From contig NZ_CP133480.1 of the NCBI RefSeq assembly GCF_031195445.1, forward strand, positions 186,001-250,000: a stretch of 64,000 nucleotides of DNA, given 5' to 3'. A program made the position numbers and the translations under genes. Within the stretch, counting starts at the first letter, position 1; the number at the start of each line of letters is the position of its first letter. The DNA is from Acuticoccus sp. MNP-M23. Lineage in GTDB: Bacteria > Pseudomonadota > Alphaproteobacteria > Rhizobiales > Amorphaceae. Under the pieces are notes generated by a model. It had not been told where the DNA came from. It searched no databases and worked only from the letters and a program-made list of their open reading frames with translations. This document shows, in pieces, positions 42,623 through 51,554 of the stretch.

Positions 42623-42981
42623 GGCGTGGTTCGCGTTGTTCGGTGCATTGCTCGGATGTTGATCACATGCATCGAAGTGGCCGTCAAAGACCATAGAAGC
42701 CCGCCAGCTCACCGCAAATCGGTGAGAACCGGACTATCCGCATTGCTTCAATTTCTGTGCGTTCTACCGCAATTTGGCAAACCGCCGGGCAGTTTTCGCG
42801 GAAATTTCAGTTCTTGAAAAAATCTTCGGCATGAAAGCTCGTTTCACAAACCACGCCAAGTACGAAATTTCAAAAATGAAAAATAGAATTTTAAATATAA
42901 AATCTCGTTATATAATGTTGACGTTTATTTGCGTTGTGTGAATTATTTTTGAATTAAACAATTTAAATTGGTGGGAATGTA
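42623..42981. other. 359-base intergenic gap with an AT-rich island
   Basis: No protein or RNA gene is visible. The left half has normal composition and must contain the leftward promoter of the amidohydrolase gene. From about 42810 to 42981 the sequence becomes strikingly AT-rich, with A- and T-runs, in contrast to the GC-rich surroundings. It contains the candidate rightward promoter of the RTX gene. I see no terminal repeats of an insertion sequence and no direct-repeat target duplication. Confidence 0.8.
42918..42946 (+). promoter_or_regulatory. Candidate sigma-70-like promoter of the RTX gene
   Basis: TTGACG at 42918-42923, a 17-base spacer, then AATTAT at 42941-42946, in the AT-rich leader 36 bases before the GTG start. 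The -35 matches five of six consensus bases; the -10 is weaker. An upstream TATAAT at 42911-42916 overlaps and may be fortuitous. Confidence 0.45.
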
Positions 42982-45312
42982 GTGATAACTGGAACAAATA
43001 GTGCAGACGTGCTCGTAGGCACAGTCAATGGCGAAATTATCGATGCCCTTGGCGGCAATGACAGTGTTTATGCTAATGGCGGCAATGATACGGTCTACGG
43101 TCGCGATGGCAATGACGATATTTACGGCGGGTCGGGCAACGACGAGCTTTACGGTCAAGGGGGAAATGACACACTCTCTGGCAACGAAGGCTCCGACCTT
43201 CTTTACGGTGGAGAAGGTGACGACTGGGTCAGAGACCTGACCGCGGATGGCGGTAATGATTTCCTTTCCGGCGGCAACGGAAACGACCTCATCCAGTTGA
43301 CAGCAGGCGGTTCCGATACTGTCAACGGTGGCGGCGGCAACGACACAATATCATTCGAAACCGCATCTTTCAGCGCGATAGTTAATCTAACAACAAATTA
43401 CTTCAATTTCAGAGGCTCTAATGGTATTGTTACTGAAGTCGAAAATGTTACCGGCGGCGGCAACAGTGATTCGCTAACCGGAAACAGTGTCGGCAACCGC
43501 ATGATTGGAAACCTTGGGGGAGATACGATCTATGGTGCGGGGGGCAACGATACGATCTACGGCGGACATGGCTGGCAGAGTTCGGATCCTGAAGGAACCA
43601 CATTCGACAACGCGACCGATCGCATCTACGGAGGCGATGGTAACGACTTGCTCAGCGGTGGGAATGGCGGCGACTCGATCGACGGCGGATCGGGCAATGA
43701 CACGATCCACGGCAACAGCGCTGAGTTTAGCGGCTTCAATTCGAATGAAGTCCTCGATTCAAACGACACGCTAAGCGGCGGTGTCGGGAATGATCTGGTT
43801 TTTGGGAATCAACGCAACGACCTCCTTTTCGGCGACAGCGGAAGCGACACGCTGATCGGCGGCCGCGATCAGGACACCCTGTACGGCGGCACCGATAACG
43901 ACCTTCTGTACGGTGACGGCGATGGCGCTCAGGTCACGACTTCAACCACGCAGAGCTATCAGGACGTTCTGTATGGTGACGACGGCAACGACACGCTGTA
44001 TGGCGGCGAAAGCAACGACACGCTGAACGGCGGAAGCGGCGCCGACTTTCTCTACGGCAACGTCGACAACGACAGCCTGAACGGCGACACAGGCAACGAC
44101 TATCTCGACGGCGGATCCGGCAATGACGGCCTTCATGGCGGCGACGGCACCGACACGCTGTACGGCGGCACCGGCAACGACACGCTGGATGGCGGCGCCG
44201 GCAACGATACGATGAACGGCGGCAGCGGCGATGACCGCTACCTGGTGGACGAGCTGGGCGACCAGATCATCGACAGTGCGGGCGACGACACGGTCGCCTC
44301 CACCCGCAGCTACACACTGAGCGCGTCCCTCGAAAACCTCGAACTCCTTGGCGCAACCAACCTCTCGGGCACCGGCAACGCCGGCAACAACCTCATCATC
44401 GGCAACAGCGGCTTCAATGCGCTTGACGGTGCCGGCGGCATCGACACGCTTCTGGGCGGGAGCGGCGAGGATACGCTCACAGATACCGATGGTGGAGACC
44501 AGCTCGACGGCGGGCTTGGCGACGACACCTACAACGTCGATTTTGCGAGCAGCCTTGTGGAGGAAGCGGTCGGCGGCGCTGCTGGCGGGGTCGACCGGGT
44601 CCGCGCGTCATCGTCCTTCACCATCGGTGACAACGTGGAGTATCTGCGGCTCCTCGGCAGCGGAAATATCGACGGAACCGGCAACGCGATCGACAATATC
44701 GTGAATGGCACCGGCGGCGACAACCGGCTTTACGGCGAGGGCGGCGATGACCGGCTGAATGCGAAAGCCGGCAGCGACACGCTGCAAGGCGGCGACGGCG
44801 CCGATACGCTGAGCGGCGACGGCGGGGACGACAAGCTGTCTGGCCAGAATGGCGACGATGAGCTGAATGGCGGCAGCGGCGAGGATCAGCTCGCCGGCCA
44901 AAGCGGTGACGATGTCTTGTTCGGCGGTGACGATGACGACGAGCTGACCGGCAACGTTGGCGATGACACGCTTGATGGCGGCACCGGCTTCGACACGCTG
45001 GACGGCGGCGGCGGCGAGGACGTGTTCCTCTTCGAGGGCGCCTTTGGGCGCGACACGATCACCCTCTTCCAGTTCGGCATGGACACGATCGACCTCACCG
45101 ATCTGCGAGACGAGAACGGCGGCAGCCCGATCGTGTTCAACCAGCTCATCGTGCAGCAGACCGGCACCAGCGCCACCATCTACCTCGACCTCGATCAGGA
45201 TGGAGTTATCGAGCAGGAAGACCTCGACGACGACGGCGATACCGAAGGCGCGTCCATCGAGCTTCTGGACACCAGCGCCGCATCGCTGAGCGCAAGCGAC
45301 TTCCTCTTCTGA
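42982..45312 (+). CDS. RTX calcium-binding repeat protein, probable type I secretion substrate
   Basis: The product has 776 residues, almost wholly glycine/aspartate-rich nonapeptide repeats of the GGxGxDxLx type, roughly fifty by eye, which bind calcium in a parallel beta-roll outside the cell. There is no N-terminal signal peptide, as for type I secretion substrates. Two inserts of about 65 residues share a VD...S(Y/F)T...LE-L-LLGxxNxxGTGN pattern near residues 425 and 510. The C terminus is acidic and ends in SASDFLF, a plausible secretion signal. No enzymatic domain is visible. The start is GTG 42982 (GGTGGG upstream; the nearby ATG is followed directly by a stop). The first third uses more A/T-ending codons than the rest. 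No secretion genes are adjacent. Confidence 0.88.
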   Translation: MITGTNSADVLVGTVNGEIIDALGGNDSVYANGGNDTVYGRDGNDDIYGGSGNDELYGQGGNDTLSGNEGSDLLYGGEGDDWVRDLTADGGNDFLSGGNGNDLIQLTAGGSDTVNGGGGNDTISFETASFSAIVNLTTNYFNFRGSNGIVTEVENVTGGGNSDSLTGNSVGNRMIGNLGGDTIYGAGGNDTIYGGHGWQSSDPEGTTFDNATDRIYGGDGNDLLSGGNGGDSIDGGSGNDTIHGNSAEFSGFNSNEVLDSNDTLSGGVGNDLVFGNQRNDLLFGDSGSDTLIGGRDQDTLYGGTDNDLLYGDGDGAQVTTSTTQSYQDVLYGDDGNDTLYGGESNDTLNGGSGADFLYGNVDNDSLNGDTGNDYLDGGSGNDGLHGGDGTDTLYGGTGNDTLDGGAGNDTMNGGSGDDRYLVDELGDQIIDSAGDDTVASTRSYTLSASLENLELLGATNLSGTGNAGNNLIIGNSGFNALDGAGGIDTLLGGSGEDTLTDTDGGDQLDGGLGDDTYNVDFASSLVEEAVGGAAGGVDRVRASSSFTIGDNVEYLRLLGSGNIDGTGNAIDNIVNGTGGDNRLYGEGGDDRLNAKAGSDTLQGGDGADTLSGDGGDDKLSGQNGDDELNGGSGEDQLAGQSGDDVLFGGDDDDELTGNVGDDTLDGGTGFDTLDGGGGEDVFLFEGAFGRDTITLFQFGMDTIDLTDLRDENGGSPIVFNQLIVQQTGTSATIYLDLDQDGVIEQEDLDDDGDTEGASIELLDTSAASLSASDFLF

Positions 45313-45341
45313 GGTTTCGGCGCCGCCATGTGGGGGCCGTT

Positions 45342-45366
45342 GCGGCCGGATTTTCGATCCGGCCGC
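45342..45366. terminator. Stem-loop between convergent RTX and CmcI-like genes
   Basis: A perfect 10-bp stem (GCGGCCGGAT / ATCCGGCCGC) with a TTTCG loop sits in the 71-base gap between the two convergent stop codons. It can serve as a terminator on either strand; there is no long U-tract. Confidence 0.55.
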
Positions 45367-45383
45367 CCGTCGCCGGCACGCCC

Positions 45384-46205
45384 TCAGGTGCGGCGCAGGA
45401 ATCCGCCGGGTGCTGCCGTCAGGATCAGTTTTTCCTCGATTGCGCGGTCCGGCACGAAGGCGAGAGGCGCCCCGTCAACGCCGGTAAGACCGTCGCGCGC
45501 GCAACGCGCCATGTAGGCGTCGATTGCGGTTCGGGGGCTGTCGCCGGGGTTCCACGGACGGGCGGGGAAAAAATCTCTCGGCAGCGCCTCGATGATGGTG
45601 TCGAACACCACGCAGTGGGCATCGCGGGAGGTGAGCGGGGCGTAGGCGCACAGCTCGGCCAGCACATGGTCGTGGGTGTGGTTGCTGTCGAGGCAGACCA
45701 TCACCCTGTTCGCGCCCCGCGCCAACGCATGAACCTCGGCAATCACACCGGCATCAACGCTGGAACCTTCGATCAGCGTGATGCGGGGCTTGAGCGGATG
45801 GGCTTCCAGCGCGGCGCGGTTGTGGGCACGAATGTCGATGTCCACCGCCACCACGCGGCGTTTGGGGTGGAGCGGGTCGAGAAGTTCGCCCTTTGCGGTG
45901 GCGTCGGCAAGGTCGAGAAGGGCCAGCTGCGCTGCGGAGTGCACCACCGAGCCGCCGTGCGCGATACCCGTTTCGACGATGAGATCGGGCTTCACCATCC
46001 AGATGATTTCGGACAGCGCCATCATGTCTGCCGGAAGCTGGATCACCGGGCGGCCGAACGCCTCCCAGTTGTACATGTAGCGGCGCCCGTACGCTGCCTT
46101 CATCCAGTCCGCAGAAAGGGCCTGAAACGCCGCGTCTTCAGGGTAGCTTTCAATGGTCTGCGCACGCGCCTTGCGGAAGGCTCCGGCCGGATCGTCGTCG
46201 GTCAC
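45384..46205 (-). CDS. CmcI-like (cephalosporin-hydroxylase family) SAM-dependent methyltransferase
   Basis: The product has 273 residues. It matches the CmcI/rhamnosyl-O-methyltransferase family: DLIVETGIAHGGS (SAM motif I), VVAVDIDI, ITLIEGSSVD, and MVCLDSNHTHDHVLAEL, the metal-binding aspartate/His region. Members methylate sugar or small-molecule hydroxyls. The start is GTG 46205, overlapping the upstream reductase stop (GTGA). As the last gene of the CDP-sugar operon it probably methylates the sugar or the assembled glycan. The function is inferred from family and context. Confidence 0.8.
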   Translation of the reverse strand: MTDDDPAGAFRKARAQTIESYPEDAAFQALSADWMKAAYGRRYMYNWEAFGRPVIQLPADMMALSEIIWMVKPDLIVETGIAHGGSVVHSAAQLALLDLADATAKGELLDPLHPKRRVVAVDIDIRAHNRAALEAHPLKPRITLIEGSSVDAGVIAEVHALARGANRVMVCLDSNHTHDHVLAELCAYAPLTSRDAHCVVFDTIIEALPRDFFPARPWNPGDSPRTAIDAYMARCARDGLTGVDGAPLAFVPDRAIEEKLILTAAPGGFLRRT

Positions 46206-47032
46206 CTGGCGGGTCGGAGCCTTGCGCGGAAAAAGTCGGTCAGTTCGGCTTCCACCCGGCGCGTCATGCTGCCGAATTCTCCCGTCAGGCGGCCCGTGTC
46301 GATTTCGGCCAGGCGGCGCAGCGGGGCCCCCGGTGCGTAGGAAATTGTTATGCCGAGTGTTTCGGCCAGAAGCTCGGCAACATCCTCGTGGCTGAGCGGC
46401 GCCCCGCTGGCCACGTTGTAGATGCGTTCGCGACCTGACAGCACAATGTCGGTCAACCGGCCGGCCGCGAAGGCGAGCGGCACGTAGTCCTTGGCGGATG
46501 CGGGGTCTTCGCGCAGGGTGACGTCGCCGGAGGCCGCCTCGTTCAAGATGGACGCGAGGAAGGTGGACGGGTGCATCCCCTCCCCGAACACATTGGACAG
46601 CCGCGCCACCCGTGCCGTCGGCGACGGATGCGAGAGCACGAGCGCATCACCCAGAAGCTTGGAAAGGTCGTAAAGGCTGTCGGCGCTGGGGACGAGGGTG
46701 ATCGGGTCACCTTCGCGGGCGGGCCTGTCTCCTCTTGCGCCATAGACCCGCGTGGAGGAGAGCGCCAGAAAGCTGTCCCACCTGGTACCGTGGAGCACGC
46801 GGGCGAGCATGGCCGCATGGGCTTCCACCGTTTCCACCGGCATGGTGCGGAAATTGCCGGTGAGGCCGATCGCGTAGACCACATGGCCGAGCGAACGGTC
46901 CATCCCGGCGCCGGAGGCAATGTCCGCGCGGGTCGGGCACCACACGTAAAGTCCCTGCGCCCGCAGCGCTTCACTCACCGCCCGGCCGATGAAGCCGGTC
47001 GCACCGAAGACTGTCGCTTCTACTGCCGCCAT
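46202..47032 (-). CDS. NAD-dependent epimerase/dehydratase (extended SDR) of the CDP-sugar operon
   Basis: The product has 276 residues. A Rossmann motif GATGFIG opens the protein; the catalytic Tyr/Lys is in YDLSK and a serine in ALSSTRVYG. The C-terminal part fits sugar-nucleotide 4-ketoreductases or epimerases. ATG 47032 overlaps the acyltransferase gene by 13 bases. It probably reduces the 4-keto group of the CDP-6-deoxy sugar or epimerises it. Expected extended-SDR length is about 300 residues, so it is slightly short. Confidence 0.82.
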   Translation of the reverse strand: MAAVEATVFGATGFIGRAVSEALRAQGLYVWCPTRADIASGAGMDRSLGHVVYAIGLTGNFRTMPVETVEAHAAMLARVLHGTRWDSFLALSSTRVYGARGDRPAREGDPITLVPSADSLYDLSKLLGDALVLSHPSPTARVARLSNVFGEGMHPSTFLASILNEAASGDVTLREDPASAKDYVPLAFAAGRLTDIVLSGRERIYNVASGAPLSHEDVAELLAETLGITISYAPGAPLRRLAEIDTGRLTGEFGSMTRRVEAELTDFFRARLRPAR

Positions 47033-47511
47033 GTTTTCACCGTCAGCGGATCGCCCGCTGCCACACCGTAGGACGGAACCTCGCCGCGCACCAGCGAGCC
47101 GGCGGCCACCACGGCCCCTTTGCGCACGACCGCGCCGTCGAGCAGGATTACCCCTGCACCGAGCCACACGTCGTCTTCCACCACAATGCCGCCGCGCGAG
47201 GGCAAAAAGCCCTGCTCGCGGATGAGCCTGCTCTTGTCGTGATACTCATGATTGACCGAAGCGAACACGCAGTTGGCGGCCACCGCAACGTCGTTGCCGA
47301 TGCTGACGCCGTTGCCGCTGTAGATCACGCAGCCGGCGTTGATCACGGTGCGGGCGCCGATCAGCACGTCGCCCATGCCGCCGGCCGGTTTGATCTTCAC
47401 GAAACTGTCGATCACGCTGTCCGGCCCGACCACCACGCGCGTTCCGCGCCGGCTGGGCTCGATATCGGCAAGCGGGGAAATTTCGGCGGTCGGATCGACC
47501 TCGATACTCAT
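47020..47511 (-). CDS. Hexapeptide-repeat acyltransferase, WbbJ-like
   Basis: The product has 163 residues with left-handed beta-helix hexapeptide repeats across most of the chain (VIDSFVKIKPAGG, VLIGARTVINAGCVIYSG, VSIGNDVAVAANCVF) and the catalytic histidine in SVNHEYHD. The C-terminal VVAAGSLVRGEVPSYGVAAGDP is typical of sugar O-acetyltransferases. It probably acetylates the sugar made by this operon. ATG 47511 lies 2 bases after the C-methyltransferase stop. Confidence 0.88.
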   Translation of the reverse strand: MSIEVDPTAEISPLADIEPSRRGTRVVVGPDSVIDSFVKIKPAGGMGDVLIGARTVINAGCVIYSGNGVSIGNDVAVAANCVFASVNHEYHDKSRLIREQGFLPSRGGIVVEDDVWLGAGVILLDGAVVRKGAVVAAGSLVRGEVPSYGVAAGDPLTVKTWRQ

Positions 47512-47513
47512 CT

Positions 47514-48737
47514 TCAGAACTCTCGTATTTCGGGGACGGCCGTCATGAAGCGGGCACCCCAGTCGCGCGTATATTCAAGCTGCCGTGCAATCTCGCCCGC
47601 AATATTCCAAGGCAGAATCACGATGCGATCAGGCCGCCGTTGGCGCAAGACGTCCTCCGCAACAATGGGAATGCGGCTGCCGGGCATATAGCGCCCGACC
47701 TTTCCGGGGCTACGGTCGACCACGAACTCAATGAGGTCGCCGCGCACGCCGGCAAAGTTGAGAAGCGTGTTGCCCTTGGCTGCGGCCCCGTATGCCGCAA
47801 CGCCGAGGCCGTTTGCACGCATCGATAGAAGCGTCCCCAGAAAACCGTTCTTCACGGCCTCCGCCCGCGCCTGAAAGGCATCGTAGACAGCGCCGTCGCA
47901 CAGGCCGGCGGCCCGCTCTGCGGCGATGATCCGGGCCGGGGCGCTTGTGACCTGACGGGCACTGCCGGCAAGTGCCGCAAACACCCGCAGCGACCCGCCA
48001 TGGGTGGGCAGCTCGGCCGCATCGAACACCGTGAGGCCAGCGAGCGCGAAAATGCGGGTGACGACCGCCAGCGACAGATAGCTGAAATGCTCGTGGTAGA
48101 TCGTATCGAACTGCGCATGCTCGATGAGTTGCAGGAGGTGCGGAAATTCGAAGATGGCAACGCCGCCCGGCTTCAGCAGCGCGGCAAAACCTTTTGCGAA
48201 ATCGTTGATGTCCGGCACATGGGCCAGCACGTTGTTGGCGACGATGAGGTCTGCGGTGCGGCCCTCCGCCGCCAGCTTGCGCCCCAGCGCGTGGTTGAAG
48301 AATGCGCCCAGAATCTCGAGGCCCAGGCCCCGCGCGACGGCGGCGGTGCCGGCCGCAGGCTCGATGCCGTAGCAGGGGATCCCCCGTGCGGCCACGTACT
48401 GGAGGAGGTAGCCGTCGTTGGCCGCCACCTCCACCACAACAGAGCCCGCGCCAAGGTTGAACCTTGCCACCATGTCGGCCACCAAGCGCCGGGCATGGGC
48501 CAGCCACGATGCGGAGGTTGCGCTGAAATAGGCGTAGTCGGCGCCAAACAGCGTGGCGGCTGCGGCAAAATCCTCGGTCTGGACCAGCCAGCACCCGTCG
48601 CAGACCCTGACCCTCAGCGGAAGATGCATCTCCCCCGCGCCGAGATCGGCGGCGTTGAGATAGGCATTGGAGGGCGGCGCTGTGCCCAGATCGACGAAAT
48701 TGCGGGTGAGCGGCGCACTGCAATGGCGGCAGTTCAC
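47514..48737 (-). CDS. NDP-sugar C-methyltransferase
   Basis: The product has 407 residues with the three-domain layout of NDP-hexose C-methyltransferases: an N-terminal zinc-binding region with paired cysteines (CRHCSAPL, VRVCDGCWLVQ), a central SAM-binding domain (VVEVAANDGYLL, ANNVLAHVPD) and a C-terminal domain (AAYGAAAKGNTLLNFAG). Such enzymes transfer a methyl group to C3 or C5 of a 4-keto-deoxy sugar nucleotide, giving a branched sugar. The start is GTG 48737, overlapping the epimerase stop (GTGA). With rfbFG it implies a CDP-linked branched-chain hexose. Confidence 0.9.
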   Translation of the reverse strand: MNCRHCSAPLTRNFVDLGTAPPSNAYLNAADLGAGEMHLPLRVRVCDGCWLVQTEDFAAAATLFGADYAYFSATSASWLAHARRLVADMVARFNLGAGSVVVEVAANDGYLLQYVAARGIPCYGIEPAAGTAAVARGLGLEILGAFFNHALGRKLAAEGRTADLIVANNVLAHVPDINDFAKGFAALLKPGGVAIFEFPHLLQLIEHAQFDTIYHEHFSYLSLAVVTRIFALAGLTVFDAAELPTHGGSLRVFAALAGSARQVTSAPARIIAAERAAGLCDGAVYDAFQARAEAVKNGFLGTLLSMRANGLGVAAYGAAAKGNTLLNFAGVRGDLIEFVVDRSPGKVGRYMPGSRIPIVAEDVLRQRRPDRIVILPWNIAGEIARQLEYTRDWGARFMTAVPEIREF

Positions 48738-49291
48738 CTTGTGTCCTCACCCAGCGGGCGGAAACTGTCGTCCAGAACGGGGAGCGCGTGATCGCGCGCC
48801 GAAACCGAATGCGGCGCCAGCGGCCAGCCTATGCCCAATGTGGGCGAGGCGTGGTGGACACCCCCTTCCGCGTCCGGCGCATAGGGAACGCTGTGCAGAT
48901 ACAGAAGCTGGCAATCCGGCGTCAGCGCCTGAAAGCCGTGGGCGCAGCCTTCGGGCACCAGCAAGGCACGGTGGTTCTCTGCCGACAGCTCTGCGCTGAC
49001 ATGCTGGCCGTACGTGGGCGACCCTGCGCGCAGATCCACCGCCACATCGAAGATGCGGCCGGCAAGACACGACACGAGCCGGGTCTCCCCGCGGGGCGCC
49101 CGCTGAAAGTGCAGGCCGCGGATCGTCCCCGCCGTCCGCGTGACGCTGTGGTTGACCTGCGCGATGGTTTCGAGGGGGAGCGCGCCGGGCTCGTAGATCC
49201 GCTCGAACGTGCCGCGCGCATCACCGTGCGGATGCCGCTCCACAATGACCACTCCGGCAATGGCGGTCGTGTGGCAGGTGAAGAGGCTCAT
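48734..49291 (-). CDS. rfbC: dTDP-4-dehydrorhamnose 3,5-epimerase-like protein
   Basis: The product has 185 residues, the cupin-fold RmlC length. Family motifs are HGDARGTFERIYE, RGLHFQRAPRGETRLV, GRIFDVAVDLRAGSPTYG (catalytic His in LHFQ, Asp in DVAVD) and VPEGCAHGFQAL. It epimerises C3 and/or C5 of a 4-keto-6-deoxy sugar nucleotide; here the substrate is probably CDP- rather than dTDP-linked. ATG 49291 overlaps the dehydratase stop by 4 bases. Confidence 0.9.
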   Translation of the reverse strand: MSLFTCHTTAIAGVVIVERHPHGDARGTFERIYEPGALPLETIAQVNHSVTRTAGTIRGLHFQRAPRGETRLVSCLAGRIFDVAVDLRAGSPTYGQHVSAELSAENHRALLVPEGCAHGFQALTPDCQLLYLHSVPYAPDAEGGVHHASPTLGIGWPLAPHSVSARDHALPVLDDSFRPLGEDTR

Positions 49292-50373
49292 GGCGCCCCT
49301 TCCCCGCCGGCAGCAGCCTCGAATGCCGCCAACTGGCGCAGGGTGATTTCGGCCATTGGCGCGCCGCCGTGCCATGCGCGGTACCACGCCAGTGTTTCGT
49401 CCAGCGCGCGATCGAGGCCCCACACCGGCGTCCATCCGAGGCCAAGGCGGGCCTTGGTGCTGTCGAGGCGGAGGATGCCGGCCTCGTGAACAGCGGAACT
49501 TGCCGGGGCGGCGGCAACCGCGGCGCCGTCGCCCCATCCCCTGGCAAGGCGCTCGGCAACGGCACCGACGGTGAGGTCGTCGCCCGGCGCAGGGCCGAAA
49601 TTCCAGGCGCCGTCCGAGTTCTCCACCGCGTCCAGCAACGCTGCGGCAAGGCGGAGGTAGCCGGCAAGCCCGTCCAGCACATGAAGAAAGGGGCGCACGG
49701 CATCCGGCCGGCGCAACACCAGCGGCGCACCCGCTGCAAACGCGCGCATTGCGTCCGGCACCAGACGGCTGCCCGCAAAATCGCCGCCACCGATCATGTT
49801 GCCAGCCCGCGCCGTGGCAATCCGCGCATCGGTATCGAGGCTGTGGCGCAGCGATGCCGCGACCAGTTCTGCCGCCGCCTTGGAGCTGGAATAGGGGTCG
49901 AGGCCGCCGAGCCGGTCGCACTCGCGGTACGGGTGCACCGACTCTGCGTTGTGATAGACCTTGTCGGTGGTGACGCAGACGATCGCCTTGACGCTGCCCG
50001 ACGCCGCCGCCGCGGTGAGCACATTGGCCGTGCCCATCACGTTGGTTGCAAAATTCTCGCGCGGGTGCGCGTAGCCTTCTGGCACCAGCGGCTGGGCTGC
50101 GAGGTGGAACACCACCTCCGGCGCGGCGTCGCGGATGGCGGCCTCGGTCGCGGTGCTGTCACGAATGTCGACGCGGTGGTCGGCGGCGAGCCTGCTGGCA
50201 ACGGACGCCAGCGCGAACAGAGACGGCACGGTGGGCGGGTCCAGCGCAAGGCCGGACACCGATGCACCGCAGCGCGCCAGCCAGAGTGAAAGCCAGCTTC
50301 CCTTGAAACCGGTGTGTCCGGTGACCAGAACCCTGCGGCCTACGAAGCGCTCTTGGTATCCCATACCCGCCAT
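49288..50373 (-). CDS. rfbG: CDP-glucose 4,6-dehydratase
   Basis: The product has 361 residues, the RfbG/DdhB length. Rossmann motif GHTGFKGSWL, catalytic triad in TTDKVY and YSSSKAAAE, and the RPFLHVLDGLAGYL region are typical of CDP-glucose 4,6-dehydratases, which make CDP-4-keto-6-deoxyglucose with bound NAD. ATG 50373 overlaps rfbF by 34 bases; ATG 50364 is an alternative. It is the second step after rfbF. Confidence 0.93.
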   Translation of the reverse strand: MAGMGYQERFVGRRVLVTGHTGFKGSWLSLWLARCGASVSGLALDPPTVPSLFALASVASRLAADHRVDIRDSTATEAAIRDAAPEVVFHLAAQPLVPEGYAHPRENFATNVMGTANVLTAAAASGSVKAIVCVTTDKVYHNAESVHPYRECDRLGGLDPYSSSKAAAELVAASLRHSLDTDARIATARAGNMIGGGDFAGSRLVPDAMRAFAAGAPLVLRRPDAVRPFLHVLDGLAGYLRLAAALLDAVENSDGAWNFGPAPGDDLTVGAVAERLARGWGDGAAVAAAPASSAVHEAGILRLDSTKARLGLGWTPVWGLDRALDETLAWYRAWHGGAPMAEITLRQLAAFEAAAGGEGAP

Positions 50374-51128
50374 GCCGCCCGATCGGTGTTCCAGAGGTCG
50401 TCCAGCCGGTTCTTTTCGCGCAGCGTATCCATGGGCTGCCAGAAGCCGTTGTGCTCATAGGCGACAAGCTCCCCCTCGGCGGCAAGGCGCGCCATTGGCT
50501 CCGCCTCCCAGGCGGTGGAATCATCGTCGATATAATCCATCACGCCCGGCGACAGCACGAAGAAGCCACCATTGATGCGCCCGCTTTCCCCGCGCGGCTT
50601 TTCCATGAAGCGGCGGACGCTCCCCTTCGCCCCCAGCTCCATCGCACCGTAGCGGCCGGGCGGGGTAACGGCCATCACGGTGGCCAGCTTTCCGTGCGCC
50701 TTGTGGAAGGCGACCTGACGGGCAACGTCCACATCGGCAACGCCATCGCCGTAGGTGAAGCAGAACGGCTCGTCGCCAATGGCGTCGGCAACGCGGCGCA
50801 GGCGCCCGCCGGTCATGGTGAGCTGGCCGGTGTCGATCAGCGTCACACGCCACGGTTCGGCACGGCGCTCGTGGTAGATGATCTCGTTGCTGCGCATGTC
50901 AAAGGTTACGTCGGACATGTGCATGAAGTAGTTGGAGAAGTATTCCTTGATGATGTAGCCCTTGTAACCGCAGCATATAATGAAGTCGTTCACCCCGTAG
51001 TGCGAATAGATCTTCATGATGTGCCACAGGATCGGGCGGCCGCCGATCTCGACCATCGGCTTGGGGCGCACCGAGGTTTCCTCACTGATGCGTGTGCCGA
51101 GCCCACCGGCCAGGAGCACGGCCTTCAT
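50340..51128 (-). CDS. rfbF: Glucose-1-phosphate cytidylyltransferase
   Basis: The product has 262 residues. Nucleotidyltransferase signature LLAGGLGTRISEETSVRPKPMVEIGGRPILWHI, CCGYKGYIIKEYF and YGDGVADVD are diagnostic of RfbF/DdhA. It forms CDP-glucose from CTP and glucose-1-phosphate and opens the CDP-sugar pathway. ATG 51128 matches the family start exactly; upstream codons encode unrelated sequence. It is the first gene of the leftward operon, with the promoter in the 426-base gap behind it. Confidence 0.96.
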   Translation of the reverse strand: MKAVLLAGGLGTRISEETSVRPKPMVEIGGRPILWHIMKIYSHYGVNDFIICCGYKGYIIKEYFSNYFMHMSDVTFDMRSNEIIYHERRAEPWRVTLIDTGQLTMTGGRLRRVADAIGDEPFCFTYGDGVADVDVARQVAFHKAHGKLATVMAVTPPGRYGAMELGAKGSVRRFMEKPRGESGRINGGFFVLSPGVMDYIDDDSTAWEAEPMARLAAEGELVAYEHNGFWQPMDTLREKNRLDDLWNTDRAAWRVWDTKSAS

Positions 51129-51554
51129 GGCGCAGCAACGCCTGTTGTGCGGATGGGTTGGGCGACCCGGCAGGCCGCGGCGGGTGTAACGCAATGGGGC
51201 ACGACGGAACCGGTCAGGAAAGCTGCGGCCGCATCTGGCGGCGCCAGCAACCTCATTAATGTCTCCGTGTGGAGCATGCCACCCGAGAATGCGCCGCGCC
51301 GGCGTGACAAGCCTCCGGGCCGCACAGCTGCGCCCGGAAAATGCGGGGCGCGCCAATTTTGCCGATGGGAAGACCGGCGCCCCCGTACGTCTGCGCAGCA
51401 CCGCAGGCGGCCCGAAACATGGTCCGAGAGCGGAAGCTTAACCGCCTTCGGTTAAAACGCGCGCCACCGACTGCCTCTCGATGCAGCAGACATCGGGCTT
51501 GATTTCCCACCTCGCACTGGTCACCGTCGAAATGAAGAGCATGTTTGAGCAGAG
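51129..51554. other. 426-base divergent intergenic region
   Basis: No convincing gene on either strand. It must carry the leftward promoter of the CDP-sugar operon and the rightward promoter of the ATP-grasp operon. A perfect inverted repeat TTAACCG-CCTT-CGGTTAA lies at 51438-51455. Composition is ordinary. Confidence 0.8.
51438..51455. promoter_or_regulatory. Perfect inverted repeat, possible operator or terminator
   Basis: TTAACCG and CGGTTAA flank a four-base CCTT spacer, about 100 bases before the ATP-grasp gene. The symmetry fits a dimeric regulator site; AAAAC follows on the plus strand, so a leftward terminator is less likely. Confidence 0.35.

Noticed and set aside
43028-44704. Several small frames on both strands inside the RTX gene
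   Set aside because: They arise from the repetitive GGxGxD codons; none has a ribosome site or homology.
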